NCBI GenBank assembly: GCA_963693305.1
Contig: OY855904.1
Coordinates: 50,010,761 to 50,074,760, forward strand
Source: Meandrina meandrites
Lineage: Eukaryota; Cnidaria; Anthozoa; Scleractinia; Meandrinidae
Direction of reading: 5' to 3'
DNA length: 64,000 nucleotides
Shown: piece by piece, positions 17,677 to 29,061 of the stretch
Position numbering within the stretch: position 1 is the first letter of the stretch
Layout of the letters: the number at the start of each line of letters is the position of its first letter
Made by a program: the position numbers and the translations under genes
Notes under the pieces: generated by a model
The model's database searches: none
What the model saw: only the letters and a program-made list of their open reading frames with translations
Told to the model about the DNA's origin: nothing

Positions 17677-19427
17677 GGTTCCTGGGTAGCCTGAAAATTT
17701 TAAAGCTTGCTTTGAGGCTGAGGAGATGACGGAGCTTTGAGAAAACAGCTTCAGCTTGCAGCTTTGTTAGTGGAATGATGAATTTAATTGCACTAGTAAG
17801 ACGTCCGCTTGCAATTTGTGGGTGTTAATACAGGACTTCCTATTTATCATTTATAAATAAAAGGGCCGGTGTTAATGGCAATTTGTGTTTGACCGTTTTC
17901 TTGAATACGTGAATTGAAAGTGATAGATCTGTCAATTGGTTGCATTTTGGTTTCATACAATAAGGACAGCAAGAATAGCATCGATCACAGATCTTTTCAA
18001 CAAAAGGTTTAAATGGAACGAATTGTAGCATTTCATATTCTGCTGTTACTTTGGTTTAGAGTATTTTCGAGTCTATCAATTCAATAAGACCCATACAACA
18101 GCTGCAAACAGGTTATCCTCTAGAAATTAAAAGAAGATCGTGCTTGATTATTAAAATCCTTCAAAATTGTCATCAACTTGTCAAAGGTAGTGCACCATAC
18201 ATATAAAATTGTTCCTGAATACAATACGCACAAAAAATTGTTAATATTTTTTTTTTAAAAATGTGAATATTAAAATGTTTGCAGGATGCTTAAACACACA
18301 GTTTTAAAGCCGGACAAAATTGTTCCCTAATTAGTTTTAAATTCTGAAAATTAGCATCTGTTGTGTTCTATTAGATTTAAACTTTCAGCGGTGGTCCGTT
18401 AACATGGTTAGAACGAAACGACAGATAATGTTTTGCACCTTAGCGATTCACTCTGAACTAACGATCGATAAAATTATATTCTGCAGCAAAAGTGTGTTTT
18501 AACTTGTACAGGACAAACCGTTTTTAGGTAAGGCATTTTTAAAGTATTATCAGGTCACCTGCATTTTGTAAGCGTGTATCTTTTAGCGAAACTAAATATT
18601 TGACTAGCCGACGCTGTCTGACTGTGACGCCAAATATTCATTTATTTTGCGGGAAGCAATTAATTTTACGTTCGCTTTGAGAAGTGCGAAAAATTTGGCA
18701 CACGAGGCTGAGACAATACAAACAAGACATAATGCTTTCAAATGACAAAATAATTATCGATGTTTATTACCAGAATACTGTGGCAAAAATGCCTCTGCTT
18801 TGCACAAAATTCCCCCCAAAACCATGAAAGAAGCTAGACTTTCTCAAAGCTGTTCTCTTCTAGTTCAGAGGGCCCGCTCGACTTGTAGAAAGTCTTATTT
18901 AAAAGGTAAAATGTTTTGCTCTTGGCAAAATAAACATTTGTCGTTGCGCAGTCTAGTGGCGTGGGCTAATCAAGAATTAATTTCCTCTAAACACTTCCCC
19001 TTTTGGTGCAGGTGATCGAAAATCGAAATTTGAGTTTTTCGTAAACAAGAAGGCCTTTAAAAATTTCTTGAAATTTACAAAATAAATATCCAAGGCTTCA
19101 CCAGCAAAAAGTTCATCATTTCAAATGGAGAAACTTGAAGTGAAAATAAAAAGCGCGTAAAATACACAGTGAGACACTACCTCGCTGGAACCCCTATTTT
19201 CATTCGCCCGCTGTAAACACTTCCTCTATTGTTATTCAGGGTAGGGGCATTGTTATGACTTGTTATCTATTGTTTGATGAACCAATGAAGTAACTCGTTC
19301 CGAGAGGTAGTGGGCGAAAAAAATAGAAGTCATTTTGTCAGTTAATTTCCCAACAGTGCTCCCACTGGATTATGAACACTTTTAACTACAAACATTTTTT
19401 ATTTACTAATTACGGAATAGAACCTTA
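17677..19427. other. Duplicated 5' flank of GPCR copy 2
   Basis: No gene. Collinear with 10599-12150. It lacks the 1563-bp element (uninterrupted near 17728) and carries instead a 156-bp insertion at 19165-19320. Confidence 0.75.
19165..19320. mobile_element. 156-bp MITE in the copy 2 flank
   Basis: Present here, absent from the matching site near 12050 of copy 1. Inverted ends CACTACCTC...GAGGTAGTG near the two edges. No ORF. Confidence 0.6.
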
Positions 19428-19461
19428 TACCCCATTCACACCAAAGCTTAAACATGTTTAA

Positions 19462-21290
19462 CCCTTTAACCGGCAATCGTACATATTTGTACGAAAAGCA
19501 CCAGCAATGTTTTGAAAATCTGCAGCTTTCACAGATCTGGAGATATGATAGTAATAACAGGCCCGTAGGGTGGGGGGGGGGGGGGGGGGGGTTCGAGGGG
19601 TTCGAACGAACCCCCTAAAAGTTTTGAAGTCGTCATAAAACAATCAAAAGACTGTGACCGGTCAATTCCCCCATGTAACGCAATAAACAGACAACACACC
19701 GATAAAACAGAGATTCCTTTGTTGGCTGAGAGAGAAGTTTATTCGTAAAGCAAGCAGACACTAAGCAGTAATAACATACAAAATCGGTGAATAAACCTCT
19801 CTGGCCCGGGAGGGATGGGCGGGAAAGGAATTACTCGTGTAAGTTCTAAGCACTAATAATATACCAACGTGAATACAAAGGCAACTCAACTGAATTTATG
19901 ACCGGTCGATTACACGGACAACTACCTTCCTTGCCAGGATTATCGGAGGAAGCCGCAACATTTTGGCACTATAATGAGAAGTTCTAATCTTTTGGATTGG
20001 TTAATTGATGTCAGATAATTCATCATATTTCATCATTCTTTCAATTTCTTGTCCACTCATCCACCCTGCATGTTACTTTAATATTTGTGTTTTGAAAACT
20101 GTCTAGACGCACACACTCATTTTTGAACATTTCAGCATTTTTTAAAATGAAAATTACTTTCCGAAGAGCTAATATTGAAGGAAATGCACCCCACCTCAGG
20201 AATGATGTCAAAATGCAGGAAATGGCACTTGAGAGAACCTAAATTTGCAAAATTTTCTGGGAGGGCATGCTCAAAGACCCCCCTAGAAGTTAGCGCCTTC
20301 GGCGCTCGTGTAAGCGCCTCCGGCGATAAAAATACCTCCCAAAAAATAAAAGAACCCCCCTCAACAGAATCCACCCTACGGGCCTGAATAATCTCTTGTT
20401 ACGACAAAGTGATAAATTTTGAAGCGTTTAAAGCCAATTAACTGGCTATAGCTCTGGCTTTTCGTTTCATATGGCTATTTGTTCTGCAGGAAATCCAAAC
20501 ATGCTCATTTTCTACTTCATTCGAAAACAACAAAAAACACACATCTTTGCCTTCAAATTTTTTAATAAAAAAACAATTCTAAATCTAAAATGTTGCATTT
20601 ACAGCAGACGTCAAGCATTCGTTCAGTAAGAAAATTTGCCATCAAACCTTCAACGGACTGAACAATTACCATTCGATTAGAGCTATGCTTGCCAACCCCC
20701 AGATTCTCCTATACCTGACCGAAAGGAATGCTTGGGAAATTAGACACTTCAGCGGCATGCAACCATTTCACGTGTTTTTTATAAGTGTCGAGCCAGCAAA
20801 TTCTACCGGCAAAATATTGCACCGATTGCATTCTTTAGAAGTCAAATCTCGTCCAAATTGCCTTGGTGGGTCTTGGAATCCAGCCACAGAACGGCCAGAG
20901 AGACAACTTCACTCATGAACAACCATGTTTCCATACATATAGTTTTGGCGTTCCAATCACCGTCAAATCATCTCTCACTCCTGGTTTCTTTCAGAAGTTT
21001 GCCTCTACCCACCATTCAAGCTTCATGATGCCAGCCTGGGGGCCTCTGCAGTGGAAAATGGCTCTAAAAACACTTATAAACCGAAAACTTACCAGATTTG
21101 AGCCGAACTGCTCGGCTTATCGAGCAAGCAACGATCGAATGCTGACGTCACAATGAAAATTTGAGCCCTCGGTGTTACTAAACAGCGCATAGTTTCAATT
21201 AAACTTCTTATATGCGATCACGAAATTGTAGAGACTGCCTATGCTCAGAAAAACTCTTAAAAAACACAAATAAATTTGCCGGTTAAAGGG
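19462..21290. mobile_element. piggyBac-like element nested in the outer MITE (TTAA target)
   Basis: CCCTTTAACCGGCAA (19462-19476) and its exact complement (21276-21290), both flanked by TTAA (19458-19461, 21291-21294). TTAA plus CCC ends are the signature of piggyBac elements. It contains the hAT-like element and no recognisable transposase; its ORFs (20685-20918, 20863-21156) show no family motif. Confidence 0.75.
19558..20386. mobile_element. hAT-like element nested in the piggyBac-like element
   Basis: Inverted ends CAGGCCCGTAGGGTGG and CCACCCTACGGGCCTG. CAG...CTG ends suggest the hAT superfamily; the flanks (AGTAATAA / AATAATCT) give no clean 8-bp duplication. It has a G-run near 19572-19590 and an internal GCGCCTTCGGCGC palindrome. 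The minus-strand ORF 20132-20374 (80 aa) starts just inside the right end but has no recognised domain. Confidence 0.65.
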
Positions 21291-21502
21291 TTAAAAGTTG
21301 TTTAGTTAAACACGGTTTAAAATTGCTTTCTTCATGGAAGTTGCTGACTGATATTTATCGACTTCAAATTTGGCACAATGAAAGCACAAGTTAGAGCAAA
21401 CTTGAACCCTATGTACAATCTAGTCTGTCAATTCTCTGTTGCTGATTTTCATTTTCTTTAACCTGGTTTAACTAAGCATGTTTTGTTGGTGTGAATCAGG
21501 TA

Positions 21503-23430
21503 TTAGTCACTATGGTTGACCCATGGTTACATGAGGCTGTTAATGGGGTTAACCGTTAGCCGTAACACCGGTCAAAAACTTAGCCGTTAGGCGTGAAAAT
21601 TGGAAAATTTTAAATGTTACCGGTAAAAATTGTTAACCTTAAAAAATGTCTCGCCTCGAAATGCTACGAAAGTGAAAGACTCAAGATATTATGTGAAGAT
21701 TTTTTGAAGAAGACTATGTTATCTCCAGTTCTTTCCAAAAATAGGAACTCTTCCTTTTCTTCTCCATGCAAGTTTTGGGGATTTTAGATTCTAATTCATG
21801 ACTGGCATCAATTACGCGCAATATCATCTTTTAACGCGTGTTCTCCCCCTCTCCCTCCCCCTCCCACCAAAACAAAAATAAATTCACCATTCACCATTAC
21901 CAAAGGCTCCAAAATGGCTTGCTACCATAAACCATCTTTGACAATCCCTTAGCAACTGCTCTAGATCTGGAATTGAGAAGGACCCTCTTAATTCGGCAAA
22001 CGGAAACTATCAGAAGGGTCTGACTATTTTCAGATCTTTTTCAATTTAGGGCGCGTTCGTTTGGGATCAATCCGGAATAAGAATAATTGGAATAATGCAA
22101 GTTAGCGTTCGTTTGGCTGCTCTTTCTATTCCGGAATACTTGGATTTCTATTCCAGGTATTCTGCTCCCAGAAGCAGAATAGCTGGAATATATTCCAGAA
22201 TATATTCTTATTCCAGAATATTCCCAAACAAACGCGCCCTTAATGTATGAATTGACTTAGTTTCGATGGTTATATTAAAGGATATAACAAGTATATACGA
22301 TATACGCTATAACACATATAAGTAAGAACACGTATGACATGGGTTACACGTGTACCTGTATAAAATGGTTGCTCCTTGCTTTCACAGTAATTAAAAATTC
22401 TGTTATTTTGTAGATTTTTTCTACAGCAGCATGGGAGTGGAAGATGTAGTTTATTATAGCAGTTTACTATATCTACAATAATTATGAAATCCACTTTTTT
22501 TTATCCCAGAATGGTTGTAAGACCTTGAATATGTTTACAACGATAAAACTGATTAATTTTTAACTTTTTAAAACAATGGAAATTAATTTTTTGACACTTC
22601 GTTAACCGTAACGGAAAAAACCGTTAGCCGTAAAAATGCCAAAAATATTAGCCGTTAATCAGTCAAAGATCATGTCCACTTTTAGAAATGTTGAGATCCG
22701 CTGATCAAAACAAGCAATTATCCAATCATTGCGCGAATTTGGAGTCACATGGTGCGAGGTCTTCTGTCATGAAATTCTCTAGTTTCTCGATCTGATCCAA
22801 AATTGCAGGCTTGTAGCAATTTTAAATCAAGAAACTATTTCCTGTAAACACTTACCCTTGTAAGGGCAGGTGATCTGAAATCGAAATTTGAGTTTCTCGA
22901 AAACATGAAGTCCTTTAAAAATGCTTTGAAATTTACAAAATACCAACCTAAAGTTTATCATTTCAGATGGACGAACTTGCAGTGGAAATAAATACCTTGC
23001 AAAAGTCATTTTGTCAGTTAATTTCACAACAGTGCTTCCACTGGATTATGAAACGCATGCATTTTTTATTTCTTCTCTTTTGACTGCAATCATTTTCTTT
23101 CTTTTTACTAATTACGGAATAGAACCTTATTCACTCTGGTTGCATATATTGTGGATGTGAGCTGGTCTACTCTAGTTTGTAGTTTTTTCGAGTGCCGCAG
23201 AGGTCTTTGTGTTTTGTTGCGCTGTGCTGTGTTATAGGCAAGAAGGACTCTTGTTTTAACTCTGCCCAGCTTTATAAAAGGGCATCAGCGAAATGGTGGA
23301 GAATTCCGTCTAAATGTTGTAGAGTTACCTACTAATGGCTAATATTTCCGCCAGGGAAAGTTTGTGCTTACGTGACTGATATTCATTTACAAGCAGTCAA
23401 TTAATTTATCCATTTGCTAAATATTTATTC
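21503..23430. other. Distal 5' flank of GPCR copy 2 and spacer
   Basis: No gene seen. It contains GTTAGCCGTAA-type motifs near 21540-21570 and 22600-22660, the MITE at 22049-22239, and a block (22840-23320) alignable with 28195-28640 and, inverted, with 58440-59030. Confidence 0.6.
22049..22239. mobile_element. 191-bp Tourist-like MITE (TTA target)
   Basis: Ends GGGCGCGTTCGTTTGGGA and the near-complement (...CAAACGCGCCC), flanked by TTA on both sides (22046-22048, 22240-22242). GGG ends plus TTA point to a PIF/Harbinger-derived MITE. The interior is filled with GGAATA/TATTCC inverted motifs. Confidence 0.85.
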
Positions 23431-23436
23431 TTAATG

Positions 23437-23729
23437 AAGATGGATTTTTTCAACAATGACACGAGCATGGGACAAAGAAAAATTCTGAGTCCACGACGGG
23501 AATCGAACCCATGGCCTCCCAGATACCGGTTGGGCGCTCTAACCAACTGAGCTACAAGAGAATCGTGGTGAACTGGGCCATTTACTAGGTTGATATGTGA
23601 CACGCGTCCTGCATACTGCTAGGATCAGCAATGTCGAAATCATCAAGTGTGTAGTAAATAATAAAGATGGTAAATTTTAAGCTCGGTAATAAATAATGAA
23701 GATGGATTTTTTCAACAATGACACGAGCA
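23437..23729. repeat. Repeat with a tRNA-like unit and a 31-bp direct duplication
   Basis: A 31-bp sequence beginning AAGATGGATTTTTTCAACAA occurs at 23437-23467 and again at 23699-23729. Between them, on the minus strand (~23491-23570), lies a tRNA-like stretch with a perfect A box (TAGCTCAGTTGG) and B box (GGTTCGATTCC), but the acceptor arms do not pair. This looks like a SINE-type or tRNA-derived repeat, not a tRNA gene. Confidence 0.6.
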
Positions 23730-23841
23730 GTTTTTGTGCATTGGCTATTAGCCATGTTCTAAACGAGCAGGGAACTGGGTACGAACATATTTTCTCTTCG
23801 GTACAAACATTCAATATCGATTGAATTGAAAAATGGGGAAC

Positions 23842-24063
23842 GTCATCTGAAAGAGCATCCAAAAATTAGTAGATTCACCAAATTTGACGGTTATTGGTTT
23901 AAACCCAAAGGCATGGTACACTTAGTATGGATTGGAGGGACAGGCGTCCTCCAATCCATACTAAGCTCTCTTATTTTAAAAGTGTACCATGCCTTTGCGT
24001 TTAAACCAATAACCATCAAATTTGGTGAAGTAAATAATTTTTGGATACTCTTTTAGATGTCCA
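23842..24063. mobile_element. 222-bp foldback element beside GPCR copy 3
   Basis: Arms of about 100 bp: CTTAGTATGGATTGGAGG (23921-23938) pairs exactly with 23949-23966 around a 10-bp loop, and the outer arms (TTCACCAAATTTGA.. / TCAAATTTGGTGAA) continue the match, with a 16-base extra stretch in the right arm. No true ORF. Confidence 0.8.
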
Positions 24064-24250
24064 CGGTTTTGCAGTTTATTGTTCGCGTTAAGTTCCCCGG
24101 TAGCGCTGTCTCAATGTTACCCAGCTCGATTTCAAGGACATTTTGACTATTGCAAATTTATATGATTAGATACCGTAATGAAGTCTTCACGCTGTTTGGA
24201 AACTGTCACTTAAAATGTTCAACTTTATGCCGATCTACAAAGCTAGTCTT

Positions 24251-25162
24251 TCAAAAGCAGGAAAACTGCCTGATTGTGTCTTTAACTGCTTGTTTCACTT
24301 CTCTGATCTTCCAACAGTACACGATTGGATTTAGAGATGAGTTAAAGTAGACTAAAGTTATTGCAGCATACGAAGCCACGTCGTTTTTTTATTCCATTCG
24401 CATTTAGCACAGCCGCAATGACCCACGGAAGATAGCAGGCAACTAATGCCAACTGCACCCACATAATGCTGGAAACAATTTTTTTATATCTTGCTATGTT
24501 TCGTGAAATCCCTTCTCCGTTCTGTCGTCCGTGGGAAACATTGCTTTCTACTTGGGCTTGTTGATGTCGTAGCTTGAGATGAATCCTCGTGTAACAGAAA
24601 ATCGAAGTCACCAGACAAAGTGTTGCGCCAACAGTGGCTGCCTTCAAGGCGATATCAATTCTCTTCACGCAGAGCCATCCAAATGGAGGAGAACTAACCA
24701 AACACCAGTTATGACAAAACAAGATCGCCTTAATGTTACGACATGTCTGTACCTCAGTCCCAGCGACAGGGCAAGAAGTCTGTCCACACTTATTGCGGTT
24801 GTGCTCGCGACAGATATGCCGCACAAAGTTACAGTCAAAGCTCCCCAAATTTTGAAAAGGCGGTTCAGCACAATCACGTTCATATTTATTGTAAGAAAAA
24901 TCATGATGGTAGCGGAGAGCGGATGTACAATAAGACCAACGCAAAGATCAGTGATCGCTAGACATCGAAAGTAAAGCTTTGTCGGAGGATGAATAAAAGA
25001 GACATTCTTTAGAGCTATGAGGATAAGCGCATTGCCCACAGTAGCGGTGATGAAAAGAAAAATGTTCAAAGCAGAGAAAAATTCAGCTATGCCTGCTGGT
25101 GGTGCTCCGAGTGCTGGGTCCAGTTTGCTTGTGTAGTTTCCTTGTCCAGTAATGTGCGCCAT
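24251..25162 (-). pseudogene. GPCR copy 3, broken by two frameshifts
   Basis: The first part (25162 to ~24690) reads N-terminus through TM4 with DRL. A one-base loss near 24692 (GGAGGAGAACTAACC, where copy 5 has one base more) moves the frame. TM5 and TM6 (WVQLALVACYLPW) follow in a second frame. A one-base gain in a T7 run near 24384-24390 then moves it again before TM7. The tail QFSCF and the TGA at 24251-24253 are in the restored frame. The TM2 homopolymer that is hit in copies 2 and 5 is interrupted and unshifted here. Clearly non-functional. Confidence 0.85.
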
Positions 25163-26588
25163 TGGGTGGTCTGAAAATAGGATTGTCTTGAAGTTGACGA
25201 GGTTATGGAGCTTTGAGCTTTGAGAAAAAAATCTTCAGGTTGCAGCTTTGTTAGGGAAATGATGAATTTATAAGTCGCTTATAAGACGTCCGCTTCCGCT
25301 TTGTTAGTGTTTATACAGGACACCCTAGTAATCCTTAAAAGCCTAGTGTTTATTACAATTTGTGTTTGACCGTTTTCTTGAATGTGTGGGTTATTTAACA
25401 ATTATTCCAAGAGCGCGTATTGGATATGAGATGGTAGATAGTCAACGAGACACGTTAAGCGCCACGTTGGCTATAACGATTTCATATCCAACAAGCGCGA
25501 GTGGAATAGGACAATAAAATGACTTTTTGAGGGAATATTGTTTATTTGCGCCCGCGTAGTGTCATTTGCGGCCCGAGCGCGAAGATATCCAGATATACAT
25601 GGAAACTAACACATTTAATGAGCTTTACATGTTCAATAATACAAGTACTTCGCGTTGAAAATTTTGTGCTATGCTACACTGAGGCCCATGTTTTGTATCG
25701 GTGTAGTTGAAAAGAGCTGCTGTGTCTCTGAAAATAAATGGATAATAACAATTTACGAACTTACATTTTCCAGTTGAGCCTCGGCGTAAAATCCCCGCAA
25801 TGCTTAGCTCGACCCGACAAACACAAAATGAAGTGAACCGATGCTTTGTTGTGTTTCGTTTCTCGTAAGACAACAAGAAGTTGCTCTCTTTGTATCTTCG
25901 CCTTGTGCTTTTGCTTCTAAATCCGAATTTTTTAGCTGCATTTTGTCATATTCATAACAAATAGACTTTGATTTTTCTTTCCGAACAATATCCGCTCAGC
26001 GAGAAACTGTTCAAGACTTTTTTTACTTCAAAACTTGCTGTACGCTAGCTGCTGTACGCAAGCTGTTCGCACCTGAATGGTTTTCCCGCGTCATTAAACG
26101 TAACCTGATTGGTTGATATTCATCGGATGATGAACCGAGAACCAATCAGCTGCAGGGCCGTTAATGCAATAACGGCCCGCTAGGAGTCACTTGCGGCCCG
26201 CAAAGCGCGTGTTTTCAAGAGGGCGGTTTTCAATTTGGCCGCGTATATTGATAATAATAATTGTTTTATTAAAAGCATATACCATAGCCTGTAAACCAAT
26301 CAAAACTCAGGAATTGCAATATATTATGGCTAGTTTTTTTTAATAACAATTAATGATATCAGCTGTAAAGGAGGATATACTCTAGTAATTGAAACAAGAT
26401 CGTTCTTGTTTATTAAAACTCCTTCAGAATTGAGATCAATTTGTCAAAGGTATTGCACCATATATACTTGTATTGAGCTCGAGCAAACGAAACTGAAAAT
26501 ATCAAAAACATCTTCAGCTTGCCGCTTTGTTAGGGAAATGATGAATTTATAAGTCGCTTATAAGACGTCCGCTTTCGCTTTGTTAGTA
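25163..26588. other. 5' flank of GPCR copy 3 with inserted repeats
   Basis: No gene. A palindromic MITE starting ATTATTCCAAGAGCGCG (25401) is cut at about 25509 by a ~0.75-kb insertion (25509-26250) that is absent from the matching site of copy 4, where the MITE is whole (30177-30286). Part of that insertion recurs inverted at 57771-57990. Confidence 0.6.
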
Positions 26589-27760
26589 GGGACCTTACGA
26601 AACCACGACGGTGACTGCAACGAGAACGTCGCCAAACAAAAGGCTTAATGAGCAGTACATAGAGGATATTACACGGTGGCGAGAAGATATGAATTTTATG
26701 TTCGAGTGGCAGAAACGATATCTCACGAGTGAGCGCAGCGAACGAGTGAGATGTCGTTTTTGCCACGAGAACATAAAATTCATATCTTTGAGCTAACGTG
26801 TAATGTTGTTTTTATTATATGGAGACCAGATGTAATTGAAAGTGCCGATTTTTATTTCATTGTTTTTGAAAAATGGAGCAAGTTTTACAAATCACCGTTC
26901 GTCTTCATAGAAAACACAAAGCACCCGTGTCCAGGATATAGAAACACCAACTGAATTCCGATCAAACAAAATACATGTACATGAAATACTTCTCAACTAA
27001 ATATCGTAACACGTAAAAACTGAAAACATCACTGACTTTGACTTGAATCCGATGCGGCAATGTCTTAATGGCCGATAGTTTTCAACTGCTTTTGTTTTCT
27101 TCTTTACAACATCTTGCACTTTGTGAAATTCCTTGCGAAGAATTCTCTCTAAAAGCCTTGAAATCGTCAAGGTTTCCATTCAGTCATGCTCTCGTCCTTG
27201 AGTTTTTCGGAAAACTCATTCTTTCTCGTCGCTTAATTAAACAAATTAAACCTGCTTGTCGATGCTTGCTCACAACAAACCTGAATGGCACAAGAAACCA
27301 AGTTCATTCAACAAAGTAGAAATGGCGCGAATCGTGACGTCAATGAGCGATATGACACTCGCAAGCGTGTCATACGGAAAATACGCCACTCGAGTCCCGG
27401 ATGGAGTGGCGTACGGATTCTACGAGTGGTTTAGTTCCCAGTAAAACACTCTCGTCCATATAATAAAATAGCTTAGCACGTGCATTTTCCATCTTGGTAC
27501 ATTTCTTTGTCGTCCTCTGCAAAACAACGACGTGAAATTGCCAAGTCTTGCGTAGTCTGGAGAACGTGAACTACGACGACGAATTTTTCTTGTTTTTATT
27601 TTGAATTTAATAATGCGCTTACATATTCAGCTAGAGGTCAGTTCTGACAAAAATGAACGCCCTAAAAAATTGAGAATAATTGCGAAAATGTTAAGGAATA
27701 TAAATACATTTTTTAGTCGACGTTGTCGTCAGCGTTGCCGTCGTGGTTTCGTAAGGTCCC
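26589..27760. mobile_element. 1172-bp TA-flanked DNA transposon
   Basis: GGGACCTTACGAAACCACG begins a 23-bp perfect terminal inverted repeat, complemented at 27738-27760. TA flanks both ends (26587-26588, 27761-27762), and the GPCR 5' flank (GTTAATACAGGACACCC) continues on the right. TA target and size suggest a Tc1/mariner- or ISL2EU-like non-autonomous element. It holds a nested foldback (~26690-26795) and a hairpin near 27345-27425. No transposase. Confidence 0.8.
26690..26795. mobile_element. Foldback MITE, family copy 1
   Basis: ATATGAATTTTATGTTCG...GAACATAAAATTCATAT arms with an inner CTCACGAGTGAG palindrome. The same arms occur at 31322-31405. Confidence 0.7.
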
Positions 27761-27762
27761 TA

Positions 27763-29032
27763 ATGTTAATACAGGACACCCTAGTAATCCTTAAAAGCCT
27801 GGTGTTTATTACAATTTGTGTTTGACCGTTTTCTTGCATACGTGGGTTGAAACTAATAGATCTGTCAGTTGGTTGTATTTGGTTTCAAACAATAAAGACA
27901 GCAAAGACAGTATCGTTCACAGAATTTTTTAACAAACTTAAGGTTTTCAATGGAAAGAATCGTATTGCCACTCCTCAGTGTAAGAGTGTAAGATATTCCC
28001 CAAAAAGCCGTAAAACCTAGACTTTCTCAAAGCCGTACGCTTCTAGTTCAGAAGTTCCGCTCTCTCGTGCTCAGCGCTGCCTGAACTCGATTTGTAGAAA
28101 GTCTAATTAAAAGGTAAATGTTTTGCCGTTGACAAAATAAACATTTTTCGTTGCGCAGTCTAGTAGCGTGGGCTTGTCAAAATAACTTTTCTCCAAACAC
28201 TTCCCGTTGCTAGTGAAGGTGATCTGAAATCAAAATTTGAGTTTCTCATAAACATGCCGTCCTTTAAAACTGTCCAGCAATTTGCAAAAAAAATATGCAA
28301 GACTTCACCTGCCTAAAGTTCATCAATAAAAACTGTGTCAAATAAGAGTCATTTGTCATTAAATTTCACAACAGTGCTTCCACTGGATTATGAAACGCAT
28401 TTTTTTATTCCTACACTTTTGACTACAATTAGTTTTTTTACTAATTACTGCACGGAATAGAGCCTTAGTCACTATGATTGGATATGTTGTGGATGTGAGC
28501 TGGTCTACTCTAGCTTGTAGATCTTTCGAGTGCAGCAGCTGACCTTGTAATTTGTTGGGTTGTGCTGTTTTTGTGTTATAGGCAAGAAGGACTCTTGCAT
28601 TAATTCTGCCCAGCTTTGGACTCATCCGAAGAGAAATCAGTATAAACTGTAATGTCTGTTTTGCAACCTATTCCCAACTAGATTAAAGTTAAAACGATAT
28701 TTGGGTCAAATGTATATGGCTAGTAGAATGCGCATCCTAATTTGTCCACGGTTGTGTAGCTCATCTTTCGTTGTGTCCTCTGGTAGCGCTGTCTCCATCT
28801 TTTCCAGTTCGATTTGAAGGTAAATTTAAGCATTACATGTACAAGTAATGTATTTGATACCGTTCCGTTTTGGCGCTTTCTGGGAACTGTCAATTGAACT
28901 CTTTTCCTCCTTATGTCGATCCACACAGCCAGTCTTTTAAAAACAGGAAAGCTGCCTGATTGTGTCTTTAATAATAATAATAATAAAAACATATTTATGC
29001 AGGATGACCATTTCAGTTATAAAAAACTGCTA
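27763..29032. other. Duplicated spacer and 3' flank of GPCR copy 4
   Basis: No gene. Contains the shared spacer block (28195-28640; compare 22840-23320) and the unit's 3' flank from about 28620. The original receptor tail, now detached, remains readable at 28943-28965 on the minus strand. Confidence 0.65.
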
Positions 29033-29061
29033 TCAACATGGGTCCTGCAACAACATGGGTC
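28972..29061. mobile_element. 90-bp insertion in the 3' end of GPCR copy 4
   Basis: Flanked by CTTTAA on both sides (28966-28971, 29062-29067). The other four copies have the uninterrupted site (TTTAACTGCTTGTTTC). It begins with a (TAA)n run on the plus strand and contains a direct repeat AACATGGGTCCT. An A/T microsatellite edge with a short duplication suggests a truncated retroposon end. Confidence 0.75.

Larger units (their letters stand above)
19428..21502. mobile_element. Outer element of a three-level nested insertion (TTA target)
   Basis: Ends TACCCCATTCACACC and GGTGTGAATCAGGTA are inverted repeats, flanked by TTA on both sides (19425-19427, 21503-21505). Copy 1 has the empty site near 12172. 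A 3-bp TTA duplication fits PIF/Harbinger-type elements. Without the inner insertion it is only ~240 bp, hence a MITE. Confidence 0.75.

Noticed and set aside
23491..23570. tRNA gene on the minus strand
   Set aside because: A and B boxes are perfect, but the acceptor arms do not pair and the unit lies inside a repeat; called tRNA-like.
23406..23603. Protein-coding ORF with VAQLVRAPNRYLGGHGFDS
   Set aside because: This peptide is a translation of the tRNA-like A and B box region, a frequent false protein.
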